NCBI RefSeq assembly: GCF_040939455.1
Contig: NC_134108.1
Span: forward strand, 83,000,001 to 83,064,000
Source of the DNA: Microcebus murinus
Taxonomy: Eukaryota; Chordata; Mammalia; Primates; Cheirogaleidae
Direction of reading: 5' to 3'
Length of the DNA: 64,000 nucleotides
Shown: positions 23,281 to 34,880 of the stretch, piece after piece
Layout: the number at the start of each line of letters is the position of its first letter
Position numbering within the stretch: position 1 is the stretch's first letter
The notes under the pieces: generated by a model
The model's database searches: none
Told to the model about the DNA's origin: nothing
What the model saw: the letters and a program-made list of their open reading frames with translations, nothing else
Translations under genes and position numbers: made by a program

Positions 23281-23699
23281 TTCTTTCGGCATATAATGGG
23301 GGTACAAATTTTAAGGTTTCAAAAAATGCCTTTCCCCCCCTCCTCCCACAAGTCTGAGTTTCCAGCATGACCATCCCCCAGATGGTGCACATCTCACTTA
23401 TTATGTATGTATACACCCACCCCCCCTCCCACCTGCCCAATACCCTATTACTGTAGTACTTATGTGTCCACTTAGGTGCTGCTCAGTTAGTACCAGTTTG
23501 CTGGTGAGTATATGTGGTGCTTGTTTTTCCATTCTTGGGATACTTCACTTAGTAGTATGGGTTCCAGCTCTAACCAGGAAAGTACAAGATGTGCTATATC
23601 ACCATTGTTTCTTAGAGCTGAATAGTATTCTATGGTATACATATACCACATTTTATTAATCCACTCTTGGATTGATGGGCACTTGCAATCTCCTTTTTT
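23266..23699 (-). repeat. Target-site duplications of the nested L1
   Basis: GCAATCTCTTTTTTC at 23266-23280 and GCAATCTCCTTTTTT at 23685-23699 flank the younger L1. They match except for a substitution and a T/C difference. The right copy runs directly into AAAGCTGAATAATATTCC, the expected continuation of the host L1, so removing the insert plus one copy restores host colinearity. Confidence 0.85.
23281..23684 (-). mobile_element. Nested L1, strepsirrhine-type 3' end
   Basis: About 400 bp, 5'-truncated. On the minus strand it runs from CAAGTGCCCATCAATCCAAG through the ORF2 end (ATACTATTCAGCTCT, CCAAGAATGGAAAAACAAGC), then a 3' UTR with ACTGAGCAGCACCTAAGTGG, a G-rich block and TTGTACCCCCATTATATGCC, then a short A/G-rich tail. 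It has inserted in the same orientation into the older L1. It is very similar to the plus-strand copy at 27172-27468. The 129-codon minus-strand frame at 23051-23440, the longest in the window, reads through this 3' UTR into the host L1 and is not a gene; the plus-strand frame 23462-23659 is also antisense shadow. Confidence 0.93.
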
Positions 23700-24775
23700 A
23701 AAGCTGAATAATATTCCATTCTGTATACTTATACATTATATTAATGTATATACACACATATATATATATATATATATGTAAATATACCACAATTTCTTTA
23801 TCCATTCATCCATTAATGTACACTTAGGTTGTTTCCATATCTTAGGTAACATGAACAATGCTGCAATGGACATGGGAGTGCATATATCTTTAGGAAGTAC
23901 TGATTTGGTTTCCTTTGGGTATGTACACAGAGGAGAATTGCTGGATCACATGGTAAGTTTATTTTTAATTTTAGGGGGCTCTTCCATACTATTTTCTATA
24001 ATGACTATAGAAATTTACATTCCCACTAGCAGTGTGCAAGGGTCCCCTTTTCTCTATATTTGTATTTTTTATTATAGCCATCCTAACTGATATGAGGTGA
24101 TATCTCATTGTTCTATTTATTTTCATTTCCCCGTTGATTAGTGAGGTAGAGAACATTTTTATATACCTGTTTTCATTTGTATATTTCTTTTAGAAAACTG
24201 TCTATTTAGATCTTTTGATCATGTTTTAATTTTTTTTTGTTTTTGCTATTTTGTACTCTTGTTAAATATTTTGAATATTTATATCTTATCAGAAACAGGG
24301 TTCACAAATATTTTCTCCTAGTCTATAGACCACCATTTCATTTTGTTGATTCTTTCTTTTGCTGCCAATTCCTTAATTTAATGTAGACCCATTTGTTTAT
24401 TTTTGCTTTTGTTGCCTGAGTTTCTGATAAGATATCCAAAAAATCACTGCCAAGAACAATGTCAGGGAGTTTTTCTCTTATGTTTTTTTCTAGGAGTTTT
24501 ATGGTTTTAGGCATTGTGTTTAGGACTGCAATTCATTTGAGTTTATTTTGTATATGGTGTAAGATAGGAGTTTAATTTTCATTCTTTTGCATGTGTATAT
24601 CTAGTTTTTCTGACGCTATTTACTGAAGAGACTAATCTTTCTTCATAGTGTCTTGGTGGCTTTGTCAAAAATTAGTTTCCCATATATCCTTGGGTTTACT
24701 TCTAGGCTCTTTATTCTATTCCATTAATCTGTATGTCTGTTTTTATGCCACTACTATACCATTCTTGTGGTGTGT
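23685..24775 (-). mobile_element. Antisense L1, ORF2 portion (right of nested insertion)
   Basis: Continues the older L1 in reverse: AAGCTGAATAATATTCCATT, ATCCATTCATCCATTAATGT, GGTTGTTTCCATATCTTAGG, ATTGCTGGATCACATGGTAA, ATATGAGGTGATATCTCATT, AGGAGTTTTATGGTTTTAGG and ACTACTATACCATTCTT. Stops and indels break ORF2 throughout. A short (TA)n expansion lies at about 23755-23778. With the left part the host element spans about 1.57 kb without the insert. Confidence 0.92.
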
Positions 24776-27171
24776 TGTTGTGACATACTCACTGGACAGA
24801 TTACTAAAGTTAAATTTTTAAGTAACTATTTATTGTGATTTCCAAATGGCATATAGATTTAATCACCGAAGTCCTTTGTGCAGGTACAATTATCCTACTA
24901 AGGAATTATGTGTTGTTATGTACCTCATTTTCTGAAGATGCTCTTTAGAAAGAGATACGAGTTCAGGCAGTGGGTAATTCCCTCGGAGCAGGCTCCAGAG
25001 TGAATCTAGTAGAAGTCAGAAACTCTCAACCCATTTGCTGATATATGAAAACACTGCTACTGTCTTCACCCATGCTGCTGCTACAACATGTCCTCTTCTC
25101 TAAATCTTTGGTGATGCCTTGCCTTTTTTTCTACGTGGATCTTGGGTAACCACAGTTCTTTCCTGTTCACTCAATTAGCCAATAGCCCAAAGGAAGAAGC
25201 CAGGCACATGGTATGCCGGTAGGTAAAAATGATGCCATAATAAATTTTTTTATAACTTAACTGAAAATATTTTCTTTCAGAATAGATAGTTAAACAGTTA
25301 GGCTCCTCAATAATTTTCTCTAACCTTATATTTGCTAAATAGGTACAATCTATTTGTTGTAGATTTTGCTGTGAGAGTTATGTTTGCTTTGTTCATATAG
25401 GGCTCCCTTTGTCTAAAGACACAACTCATGCAGGTCATTTTGGTGGGCTCTACACATTATGAACCACTTTATTAGAAATTTTTTTGAAGAGAACAGAAAA
25501 CATTATTCAAAACATCCCATTCACTGTCACTGTTTGGAACCATGAATATTTGACACTGTAGAGGAATATTCCAATTCAGCTTTTAAATCTGACTTTGTCG
25601 CAGTGACTTCAGTTCAACAGCATTTACCTATTTTATTTATATTAACATTCTGTACATAACAACATGAATATCTTCTGATGTCAATAGATATTGTGGATGT
25701 AAGAGTCACTTTGCATTTCTGGGTGCCAAATACCCTTGAGCAAACTGCCAGAATCACCATAGCAGAAGTTTGATAAAATTGGCTTCAAATTCTTAAAGTT
25801 GCTGATAGAATTTTTCTAAGCTTTCTAGCTTTCTTGCTTTTTGATTTGTTTAACATACAAAGGAGTATAGATATTTTAGTATACTCCCTTCATGGTTTAA
25901 AGAGTCACATATACCCAGTGGAATAAAAACTTAAACCACTAGTCTCCTCATGAGATAGTCTCAGAAAATGAACTCAGTATTCATTTGAATAGCATAATAT
26001 GATTTTTATGCCCTTAAATCATCTGATGAGCCTAGCTACTCAGGCTGTTAACCAAGAAATCAACAGGTTAACCATGCTCTTCAACTATGTCCCTGGGCAT
26101 ATGTCTCTCAGAGGGAACATTTTTTTTTCCTGAGGTCTAAAATGCTCTGTTAGTTTCTGAATAGCTACATTAAAACCTCTATTATCTCTTGTTCCTTTGA
26201 GCATGGAAACATATCCTGGAGGTCAGGACCCCTGAAGGGTGACTTTTTGTAAGATAACTGCAGAATCAAATGCAGTAACAGGCAGTTTTAAATATCTCCA
26301 TTTAGAACATATTTGAACAACCCTTAATCTCCTCCTGGACCAAAAGTAGTTGAATCCATAGAAAGGTTAAACGGTCATTTAAAATTACATGTAGTAACTG
26401 ATGTAGGAAAATCCACACGATTCTCCTTAAATTAATATCAAGTGTCTGCTTCAGATAACTTTGTGTAATACCATTCTTTATGACATTACATTTAAATCAT
26501 TTTTATTAACGTAGTTCTAAATGGAACATCATAATACTACTTACTCCTCATCTCAAAAATTTTATGAATACTCTATTATGTACATAAATTTTTCCGTACC
26601 CCAATAAGATGCAATAAATATAGTAGCACATTATTTTCCTATTGAAGAAAATGTGTTGAGGCCAGAGATGAATTCATATTTTTCACGGTTAATATGCAAA
26701 GATATTATTCATGCTTACCTGACAATGAAATATATATATGAGAAAGGTGATTCAAATCACACTGGATCTAAGACTTATCTTTCAGGAATATCAGTTACCA
26801 CATTAAAAGGAATTAAAAATTAATATTAGAACCACCAGAAAGCTTGTATGTAATACGTGTTATATAATTGTGCTTACACTCTCTCAGGGAAGGGATTGCA
26901 TGAACTCTGTACTGATCAGCTCCCAGCTCTAGGACTGGAGCACTTACTCCCCTAGCTTCTTCTTCAGAAGAGGCTGCCTGGCTGTCCTGCCCAATGGCAT
27001 GCTCACTTTCTAGAGGCTGCTGCATCTAAAGACTGAACACTGCATAATAAAGGCAAGTCTCTTTGCCTATCAGAGGTCTAACTAATTCTTAGAGTCTGCT
27101 TTCCAATGAAGTTGATCTGCAACACCACTCTATGCCCAGAACTGAAAGTAGGAAAAAGCACATGTCAAGTG
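24776..27171. other. Unassigned DNA, mixed composition
   Basis: From about 24950 to 25250 composition is more even than the surroundings, with CCTCGGAGCAGGCTCC and CCACAGTTCTTTCCTG. From 26860 to 27100 it holds GGGATTGCATGAACTCTGTA, CTAGAGGCTGCTGCATC and a poly(A)-signal-like CATAATAAAGGCAAG. Either could be an LTR fragment that I cannot name. The 70-codon minus-strand frame 26813-27025 lies in the second patch and lacks known motifs. Confidence 0.4.
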
Positions 27172-27468
27172 GTCAGTAAATACTACTAAGTGAAGTATTC
27201 CAAGAATGGAAAAACAAGCACCACATATAATCACCAGCAAACTGGTACTAACTGAGCAGCACCTAAGTGGACACAAGGTACTACAGTAATAGGGTATTGG
27301 GCAGGTGGGAGGGGGGCGGGTATATACATACATAATGAGTGAGATGTGCACCATCTGGGGGATGGTCACGCTGGAAACTCAGACTTGTGGGAGGAAGGGG
27401 GGAAAGGCATTTTTTGAAACCTTAAAATTTGTACCCCCATAATATGCCAAAATAAAAAAATATATAGT
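27172..27468 (+). mobile_element. L1 3' end, strepsirrhine type
   Basis: Begins in ORF2 near its end (ACTACTAAGTGAAGTATTCC, AAGAATGGAAAAACAAGCAC) and continues through ACTGAGCAGCACCTAAGTGG, a G-rich block, TGGGGGATGGTCACG, GACTTGTGGGAGGAAGG and GTACCCCCATAATATGCC to an AAATAAAAAAATATATAG tail. Extreme 5' truncation leaves about 300 bp. It is nearly the same subfamily sequence as the nested copy at 23281-23560, in opposite orientation. The 79-codon minus-strand frame is an antisense shadow. Confidence 0.92.
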
Positions 27469-28574
27469 GAATGCATATCATACACGAGTGGTCTTCAGGA
27501 TCTGAATAATTTTAATTTTGACTTTCCCTAAAAGTTCATCAGGGATTTCAGATAGATAATACGGTTTGATGTGACAAGATTAATTTTAATCAATATATGT
27601 CAGCTCTCCTTTCTTTTGAAGGTTTAGCTAAAGAAAGGTTTATCCCCTGATTATAATGAAGTGGGAAAGTTTGAGCACCTCAGTCGCACTCAGGAATAAA
27701 ACAATTAAATATGAGACTATGATTAACCCTATTTTAATTACTATTAGAACTCAAGATCACGTTATACTTCATTAGAAGAAGAAAAAAAGGAATGCTACAG
27801 GCAAATAACTCCAGATTTAAAATAAGTAATGAACATTTTCTGATAGTGATATTTTAAAGTTTTTGAAATGATGGCCAACTTATAATAATCTCATTAACTT
27901 AGTGAAATTAAAGCATGTCATGTTTTCTTATAAAACGGTTTGAGTTGGGATTGAACATTTATTTTGTAAAATTATTGATGTTTCATAAAAGTTCCTGTTT
28001 TGGGGTAAAATTTTCCTAAAAGTAAAAAATGAACCACCAGGTGCAACATCTGTTACGATGAATATAATAACATTCTCATTCAGCAGGAACAGATGCAGCA
28101 ACTGTGAGGTCTTTTCTCTGGAGGAAACTACCTTGGGAAAAGAAAAGGCCCTGTAGAATTACCATGGGCTAACACTGAGCAGAAATGTTAACCCATTCTA
28201 TAATTTGGAGTATATGTGGCAAAATTTAGAGTTTTATTTATGTTCTTAACATTTACAGATGTCTTTAAATAAGTTTTTTTCTCATTAGACATTAAAATAA
28301 TATAAGGGAAATTTTATATCAGTGATGTATGCTTTTGTTGTTTTTGTTATTGCTATCCTTACATCATCTAACATCACTCCAAAAATTGTTGTATAGGATG
28401 CATTTCAGATACGGAGAATACCATATCAATTACTGCAAAGTTATAGTTACAATAGTATGAAACACAGAGCATTTAGTAATTCAAACCTTGTATCTTAGGC
28501 AACATGGAATAATTACTAGACTCACTGCATATTGTAAATTCTGCATGGAGCTTTAATTTAAAGTCTTCTAGCTT
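27469..28574. other. AT-rich DNA, nothing recognised
   Basis: About 1.1 kb without a recognised repeat or gene. Confidence 0.45.
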
Positions 28575-28960
28575 GGGGTAGAGACTTATACCTTTGCACA
28601 TTCAATTCTTCTTTCCTTCTAGGTAAGGGAAAAGATTACATTTCCATGCTCTTTTATAATTAGGTGGAAACACATGACTTTTCCTAGCGTGTTTTCAGCA
28701 GAAGTAACATGAATCACTTCCTTAACAAAGCGTTTAGTTGATGGCTTGAGACCCTGCAAATGCCTTTACTTGCTGCATTGCCAGCAGATAGCGCATATTG
28801 TAGATAGTGAGGCAGCGGGATGGTGGAGCCTCCATCAACCTAGAATTCTGAGAAGCCACACGGAGTACAGTTATCCTGGCAAGACTTGCAGACCCACAAA
28901 AGTCTTTGACAAATGACAAGTCAATCTTTGTTAAGTCACTGGGATTTTCTGACTGTGTGT
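28575..28960 (+). mobile_element. Old LTR-like repeat (MaLR/MLT1-type?)
   Basis: Familiar block order: AGGTGGAAACACATGACTTT, GCAGAAGTAACATGAATCAC, GGATGGTGGAGCCTCCATCA, AACCTAGAATTCTGAGAAGC, CACGGAGTACAG, then TTAAGTCACTGGGATTTTCT and TGTGTGTTACC near the right end. It resembles the element at 8885-9215. The 61-codon minus-strand frame within it is a shadow. Family name uncertain. Confidence 0.6.
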
Positions 28961-29192
28961 TACCACATCATTATCTATTGTGGTAGATTATACTGACTTC
29001 TGTTAAAATATATTACCCAGATGCTTATTTAAATTTCATGAGAATATATTTTAACTGTAAAATCTTCTAAAATATTCATGATTTAATAGAAAACTTGAAA
29101 ACATACTTCCTAAGGACAGGATATTTAGTTTTTGCAAACAACAAAATCACTGTAGCTGCCCCTAACAGATGAAGACATATCTTAATAAATGC

Positions 29193-29228
29193 AAACAAAC
29201 AAACAGACAAATAAACAAACAAAAAACA
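29193..29228 (+). repeat. (CAAA)n microsatellite
   Basis: Short run of CAAA units with CAGA and TAAA variants, ending in an A-run. It could be the decayed tail of an unrecognised retroposon to its left, but nothing there was identified. Confidence 0.8.
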
Positions 29229-29239
29229 GATAGCTCTAG

Positions 29240-29655
29240 CAGAGACTGTTGATACTCTGCCCCAATCCCCTTAGCATTCATCATTCCTAATCATGCCAGC
29301 AGTTTTCTAAGGAAGTGCCAGGCAGTTAACATCACGGGGAACAGCTCTCAAGAAATGATGGTTAGAGGCTGGTAGAGAAATCCCTCAGGTTCATCATCTC
29401 TGTGTGGGACAACTCTTTGTTATATTCTGCCAAATCTTCCAGAGCTCGCCAGTGGAATTAAGCCCCATTTGCCCATAGGGATCACCTCCCCAATGCTACA
29501 ATCTGTACTGATTTACTGTTGTTTGTATGTTACTTCCCCACTTTGCTACTGGTGCTTCCTGGGATCACCTGCCAAATAAACCACTCGCAGTTGAAACCCC
29601 TAACTCACACTCTGCTTTGGAGAGGGTGCTTGTGGGTGGGATCTAAAACTAAAAC
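29240..29655 (+). mobile_element. LTR-like repeat, family uncertain
   Basis: A GC-richer block with TTATATTCTGCCAAATCTTC, AGAGCTCGCCAGTGGAATTA, AGCCCCATTTGCCCATAGGG, TTACTTCCCCACTTTGCTAC, a poly(A)-signal-like CCAAATAAACCACTCGC, and GGGTGGGATCTAAAACTAAA at the right end. I have seen this order in mammalian LTR-like repeats, but cannot name the family. No retroviral coding sequence flanks it. Confidence 0.55.
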
Positions 29656-29775
29656 AAATACATATAAATTGTTTACATCAGCTTATTAAAAACTATGAAA
29701 ATTTCTACAATAAAAAATTTTCTCCCTGTATAATTCAACATAATCTAAATTTATATAACCATGGAATACTTTTTG

Positions 29776-30660
29776 TTAAATTTCAGAATATTATTGGGGT
29801 ACAAATGTTTAGGTTACATGTATTGCCTTTGCACTGTCCAAGTCAGAGCTACATGCGTGCCCATCCCCCAGAGAGTGCATACCACACCAATTAGATAGGA
29901 ATATACACATCCCCTCTCCCCCAACCTGCTGGACACCTGATGAATGTTACTTTCATATGTGACATAAGTGTTGATCAATTAGTACCAATTTGATGGTGAG
30001 TGCATGTGGTGCTTGTTTTTCCATTTTTGTGATACCTCACTTCAGAGAATGGGCTCCAGCTCCATTCAGGATAATACAAACGTGTTAGTTCACCATTGTT
30101 TTTTCTGGCTGAATGGTACTACATGATACACATACACCACATTTTCTTAATCATCTCATGTTTTGATGGGCACTTGGGTCATTTCCACATCTTTGCAATT
30201 GTGTATTGTGCTGCTATAAACACTCGAGTGCAGATGTCTTTTTTCCTTAGAGTAGATGCCAGTAGAGGGATTGCTGGATCAAATGATAGTTCTACTTTTA
30301 GTTCTTTGAGGTATCTCCATATTACTTTCCACAAAGGCTGTATTAGTTTGCAGTCTCACCAGCAGTGTATGAGTGTTTCTATCTCTCCACATCCACACCA
30401 ACATTTGTTGTTTTGAGACTTTTTGATAAAAGCCCTAGTGATAGTTTCCTTGGCTGTGCAGAAGCTTTTTAATTTGTTCAGGTCCCATTTATTTATTTTT
30501 GTTTATGCTGTGATTGCTTTTGGGGTCTTCTTCACAAATTCTTTGCCTAGTCCATTGTCTGTAAGAGTTTTTCCAATGTTTTCTTCTAGAATTCTTGTGG
30601 TTTCATACCTTAGATTTAAATTTGTTATCCATCATGGATTGATTTTTGTAAGAGGTTAGA
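29776..30660 (-). mobile_element. L1 3' end with internal deletion
   Basis: Minus-strand L1. The tail side is at the left (TTAAATTTCAGAATATTATT, GGGGTACAAATGTTTAGG). The 3' UTR contains TGATCAATTAGTACCAATTT, then ORF2 in reverse (TTTTCCATTTTTGTGATACC, GATGGGCACTTGGG, ATTGCTGGATCAAATGATAG, CCACATCCACACCAAC). At about 30437 the order jumps to GGCTGTGCAGAAGCTTTTTA and on to CCATCATGGATTGATTTTTG. About 300 bp of ORF2 expected between these blocks are absent. The 106- and 78-codon plus-strand frames are antisense shadows. Confidence 0.9.
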
Positions 30661-30884
30661 TGTTCAGATCCTGTACTTATTTATACACTGACCAGCTAGA
30701 ATTCTCTGTATTAAACTTTGGGAAATGCTGATCTAGAAAAAAATTGAGTATATTTATTCATAATCCTGACCCATTGCGATTATTAATTTCTTTATCAAAA
30801 TACAAATTTAGTACTCTACTTACTCATATAATTTTCACAATTTGACAGAGCTTCCAGATTGATGGATTTACTTATATTTAATAT

Positions 30885-31690
30885 TCCTCTAGTGAAAGCC
30901 CTTCTAGACAAGACACAAAATTCAGAAGCCCTAAAATTAAAAATAATAATATGATCTATTTTAATGCATAAAGACAAAAATTTCTGTGTGGCAAAAATAC
31001 TGTAAATAAATCCAAAGACAATTGGAAACAAATACTTATAAGTCATATTTTAAAGACATAATTTCCTTTATATAAAACTATTAAATCTATGGAAAGAAAA
31101 TGTTAATATCATAAGTAATGAGATGACAAGGGATATGACAGACTATAGGAAAGAAATTTAAAATAATCAAAGATGCTTGATTTTATCACAACTACACACA
31201 CAAACTAGAAACACATTTAGATGCTATTTTGCTCCTATATACATGGCTAAAAGTTAATAATTTAATATATCACAGTATGACTATACATTCCTTATGAGAG
31301 TATAAATTGGAGCTACCATCTCCCAAGGTAATTTGGCAATATCTGTGAAATTACATTTCTAGAAACCTATTAATATTTTACACATAAACTCACTTGTATG
31401 AAATAAAATCCATGTAAAGTAATATTCATTGAATAATCAATAGAGGACTTGGTAGGTAATAATAATTATACAGGTGAACACTATATAGTCATTTAAAAAT
31501 GAGATAGGACTTTATGATTGTGATTAATATGTGCAAGGGATTGTTATCAATCATTGTTTCTTGGAAGAAGAACCTGATGGACTGGAAAGGGGTGAGAGAA
31601 AAACCTCTGTATCCTAAATTCATTGGCCCATTGAGATTTTTGTTTCCATGAGCATACATTATTTTATGGAAAAAAGTCTATGCATGCATT
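30885..31690 (+). mobile_element. Old L1 (L1ME-like), ORF2 end and 3' UTR
   Basis: ORF2-like blocks in order: GACAAGACACAAAATTCAGA, AGCCCTAAAATTAAAAATAA, TTTCTGTGTGGCAAAAATAC, TTAATTTGGC-type GGTAATTTGGCAATATCTGT, TTCTAGAAACCTATTAATAT, AGTAATATTCATTGAATAAT and CACTATATAGTCATTTAAAA. A 3' UTR part follows (GAACCTGATGGACTGGAAAG), ending near TTATTTTATGG. Heavily mutated, with many stops and deletions relative to recalled L1 order. It lies in the opposite orientation to the L1 just to its left. Confidence 0.75.
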
Positions 31691-34600
31691 GTTGTTCTCT
31701 CTGTTCATTAACTATCTGAAAAAAAAAAAAAAGAAAACTATTTAGAGAAAGAAAGGGGAACCTTACCTTTGGTTTCCTTTTCCTTTTTAAATATTTCCTT
31801 GACCCCTTTGTATACAGCAGATGTACAAGGAATAGGGAGGACAACAGTGTGAAAAATGTGAAGATCACATGACTACATTTTTCCAATTAGAATTACGCAT
31901 TGAATTTGCATTTGTGGGCAGCCAGGTACAACTAGACATCAGAGATAATTGACAGATCCTGCTCTCAGGATCTTAAGGTCAATGTCACCTCCCATGTGTT
32001 AAAGGATCCAGAGATTAAACAATTTTTCACACCCTTTAATTCAACTTTACACAATCAATTGAGGTCTTTCTACATGCAACAGATTGTATTATGGGATGAA
32101 AGGACAGTAGTCTATAAAAAGTACAGACTAAAATTTATTTCACTGACAGAAATCTGTATAAACAAATGGCCTGGACTTGGCCAATTTCCAAATATCACCG
32201 TATCTCTTTTAGCTTGAGAGATTTCTTCTTGTGAGCTGTAAATTTACAAACTGTCTTTGATATAGATAGCATTAACAAATGGAATTCCCAGAACTGATTC
32301 CTAAAATACTGTTAATTCCTACCAGAACAAAGTGTTCTATTACAAAATTATAACACATTTTACAGAGAAATTTAATGCCCTGTAATTTCACAGAGCCATT
32401 CCTTTGTCTTGTCTGTTTCTTTGAAGCATACTCATAACCTCTGCCATGTATCCTTTCTTAGTCTCTACTGCACTGTCAATTTTTCTTTTTTTCCATCCTT
32501 ATAATATCCCCAAGAAGTGCTTAAAAGGAGAGTTCAGTACATACTGTTTAGCGTTCTAATTTTGAATTTTTCTTCCCTTTGGTCATTAAACATGGTTGAT
32601 ACTTACCTAGATTCCAATGGCTTCAGGTCTAGTTACCCTGTTTCTACTCCTTTCTTCTCTTTGCTTCTCTAGTTTGAGCCATAGAAGCCCTTGTGATGCA
32701 CATGTAACTCAGATTCCCTGCGGATTCCCTGCATAATTACTTTGTTTCTTTTATCAGAGCTTCAGGCTGTCATTCATAAACACCCTTCCAAAGTTTATTT
32801 TCTGGATAGTGCAATGGTGCATGCTCCCTAAATGGACTTCCTCCTTCTAGGTGTCCTTTCTTTGAAAACTAGAAACTGGACAAAGGGGACATTTAACAGG
32901 AATTTCCAAAATGAGACTATAGAACTTCTAATCTGGTTTATATATTCAATTTTTACTAGGCATTTTTAAGAAGATATGTAAGAATATTTACGTATTTTCT
33001 TTATTTTTTCCATCAACAACTTTGATAGCATGTCTGCTATATAATATATTGGTTGTTTTGAAATTTGTGCAAAATATATATTTGTTTGATTTTCAATAAG
33101 TTATATAAACTGTTAATTTACATAAAACCCACACCCTGCTGTTTATTTTTCTGTAATGTATCATGGTTTATTGCTAAAATAGAAATGTGAAAATACAGTT
33201 TCCTCTGTCTCTGCTTGTTGTTGTTTTTTATACTAAGTATAATAGTTTAATGAAGTATGAAGATATCTAAACTTGAGGCTGCTGACATCAAAGTTATTAC
33301 ATATTTTTTATTGGACATATTTCTAATTTTTTTAATTACATAATTTTTGAGCAGCCTAAAGAGGAAATTACTAATTGATAAAGTATATTATCTGTGCTTG
33401 TATTAAAGTCAATGCACACTAGAATGCTGGAACTATTATTTAAAGTCATTAGGGGTGCAAACACCGAGGAAAGATGTGCACAGCATTGAAGCTAATGAAA
33501 TGATTCAATGAGCAACATAAGTACTAGGCAGAAAGCTTCCCTAGACTGTTCAAAGTTAAGAAACTGATTTGCAAGAGTAAGCAAATGTGAGTTAAGATAG
33601 GGAATAATACAACAAATTCACTGTGTCAAATTGAATAGAGTATTTAGGCTAAAAACATTGTATTCTTTAAATCTATTCCTAGCAGACAGAAGACAAGAGA
33701 AAATTGGTTCTCTAAAAGTGACAGAAGAGAATTGTATCTTGAGGATAAAGGAAAGGAAAGGAAAGGAGATTTGCTAAACAGTTTATTTTTTGCTACCATC
33801 ACTACAGAGATAGAGCCAGACTCTTCATACATATTTCTTTCTTATGTATGTATTCTTTCTAATGCCCAGAATCATTAGTACCACATCCAATCAGAGGTAG
33901 CTACAATGAATCAGTCTGACCCTTAACTGCCTTCTCAGAAAATATAGCCACCTCAGGTGGTGCCCACTTCTAATCAGTACTTGACTCTCTGTTTTCTTGA
34001 TGAGATGTGAAAGTAGGAACAATATGCTTTATTCTAGTTAGTAACCTGCCAAGAAGTTTAATATAGACTGTCCTAATTCTTGCAAATGCTGAAGTATCTT
34101 AACATTATCATCCCAGAATATTATTGTGTCAGGTACAAGGGAGGAAGAGAAGATGACATTTATTTGACCATAAACAGTTCTGATAACTTGTTAATGTTAA
34201 TACTGAAACACAAATTCTTGGGACTACCATCAGACATTCTGCATCTGCATGTTGTACTGGGCCATATGAATTTACCTTTTCAAAAGCTTCCCAGGCTGTA
34301 TTGATGCTAACAGTCCGAGCATCGATACTGGAGAACAGAACAAGAGTTCAAGGTCTAAGAATTCTAAAATCCCCTCACAGTCTCTTCCTATACATGTTGG
34401 GAGCATAGTGTTTAGGCCAGGGTCATAAACATATAGATTCTTAATATTTGATGATGCTTAGATGAATACTTAAATTTTTTTTTGTCATTTTAAGGATCAG
34501 AGTCACTATGATACAGAGATAAAGATATCAAAGCTCAAGCTAGTTAGTTTGCAAACCACTAATTTAAATTATTTCTAAGTGGCTTCCCATATTGAAGTAA

Positions 34601-34880
34601 TTCATACCTATGACAATTTTTATGCTTGACTGGGGAGTGGGAGTTGAAGGAAGAATTTATGAGAAATTCTTTACTTACTTGCTCTGAAACTATTCCAGTT
34701 ACATATTAGAATAAAGATTTGTTATTAAACATGTTAAATTTATGCTTCAAAAAGAAAATCAAATGGAATAAAACAAATTATCATCAACTTTTAAGTGTTA
34801 CAGTTTGAAATCTGTAAACTTGTAGAGAAAACTATCTTGATATTTTTGATACCTGTAAGATTTGATAACTAAAAGTAATA
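31691..34880. other. Unassigned DNA, about 3.2 kb
   Basis: One of the longer stretches without a recognised repeat. An A-run lies at 31719-31732 and an (AAAGG)n microsatellite at 33747-33767. Open frames of 62-75 codons have no motifs. It could hold conserved non-coding sequence, which cannot be judged from one genome. Confidence 0.45.
33747..33767. repeat. (AAAGG)n microsatellite
   Basis: Four to five consecutive AAAGG units within the minus-strand frame 33644-33832, whose Ser/Phe/Leu run comes from this tract. Confidence 0.8.

Noticed and set aside
23051..23440. Longest open frame in the window (129 codons, minus strand)
   Set aside because: It reads through the 3' UTR of the nested L1 and into the 3' part of the host L1. 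The 3' UTR is non-coding in L1, and the frame crosses an insertion boundary.
23462..27369. Two frames sharing a peptide like CPLRCCSVSTSLLV...ICGACFSILGILHLVV (23462-23659 plus, 27130-27369 minus)
   Set aside because: The shared peptide looks like a conserved small protein. However, both frames are antisense to the L1 ORF2 end and 3' UTR in two copies of the same subfamily, so repeat identity explains the match.
29193..29228. CAAA run as a retroposon tail
   Set aside because: No SINE or LINE body was recognised directly upstream, so a tail cannot be claimed.
30096..30659. 106- and 78-codon plus-strand frames
   Set aside because: Antisense to L1 ORF2 in the copy at 29776-30660.
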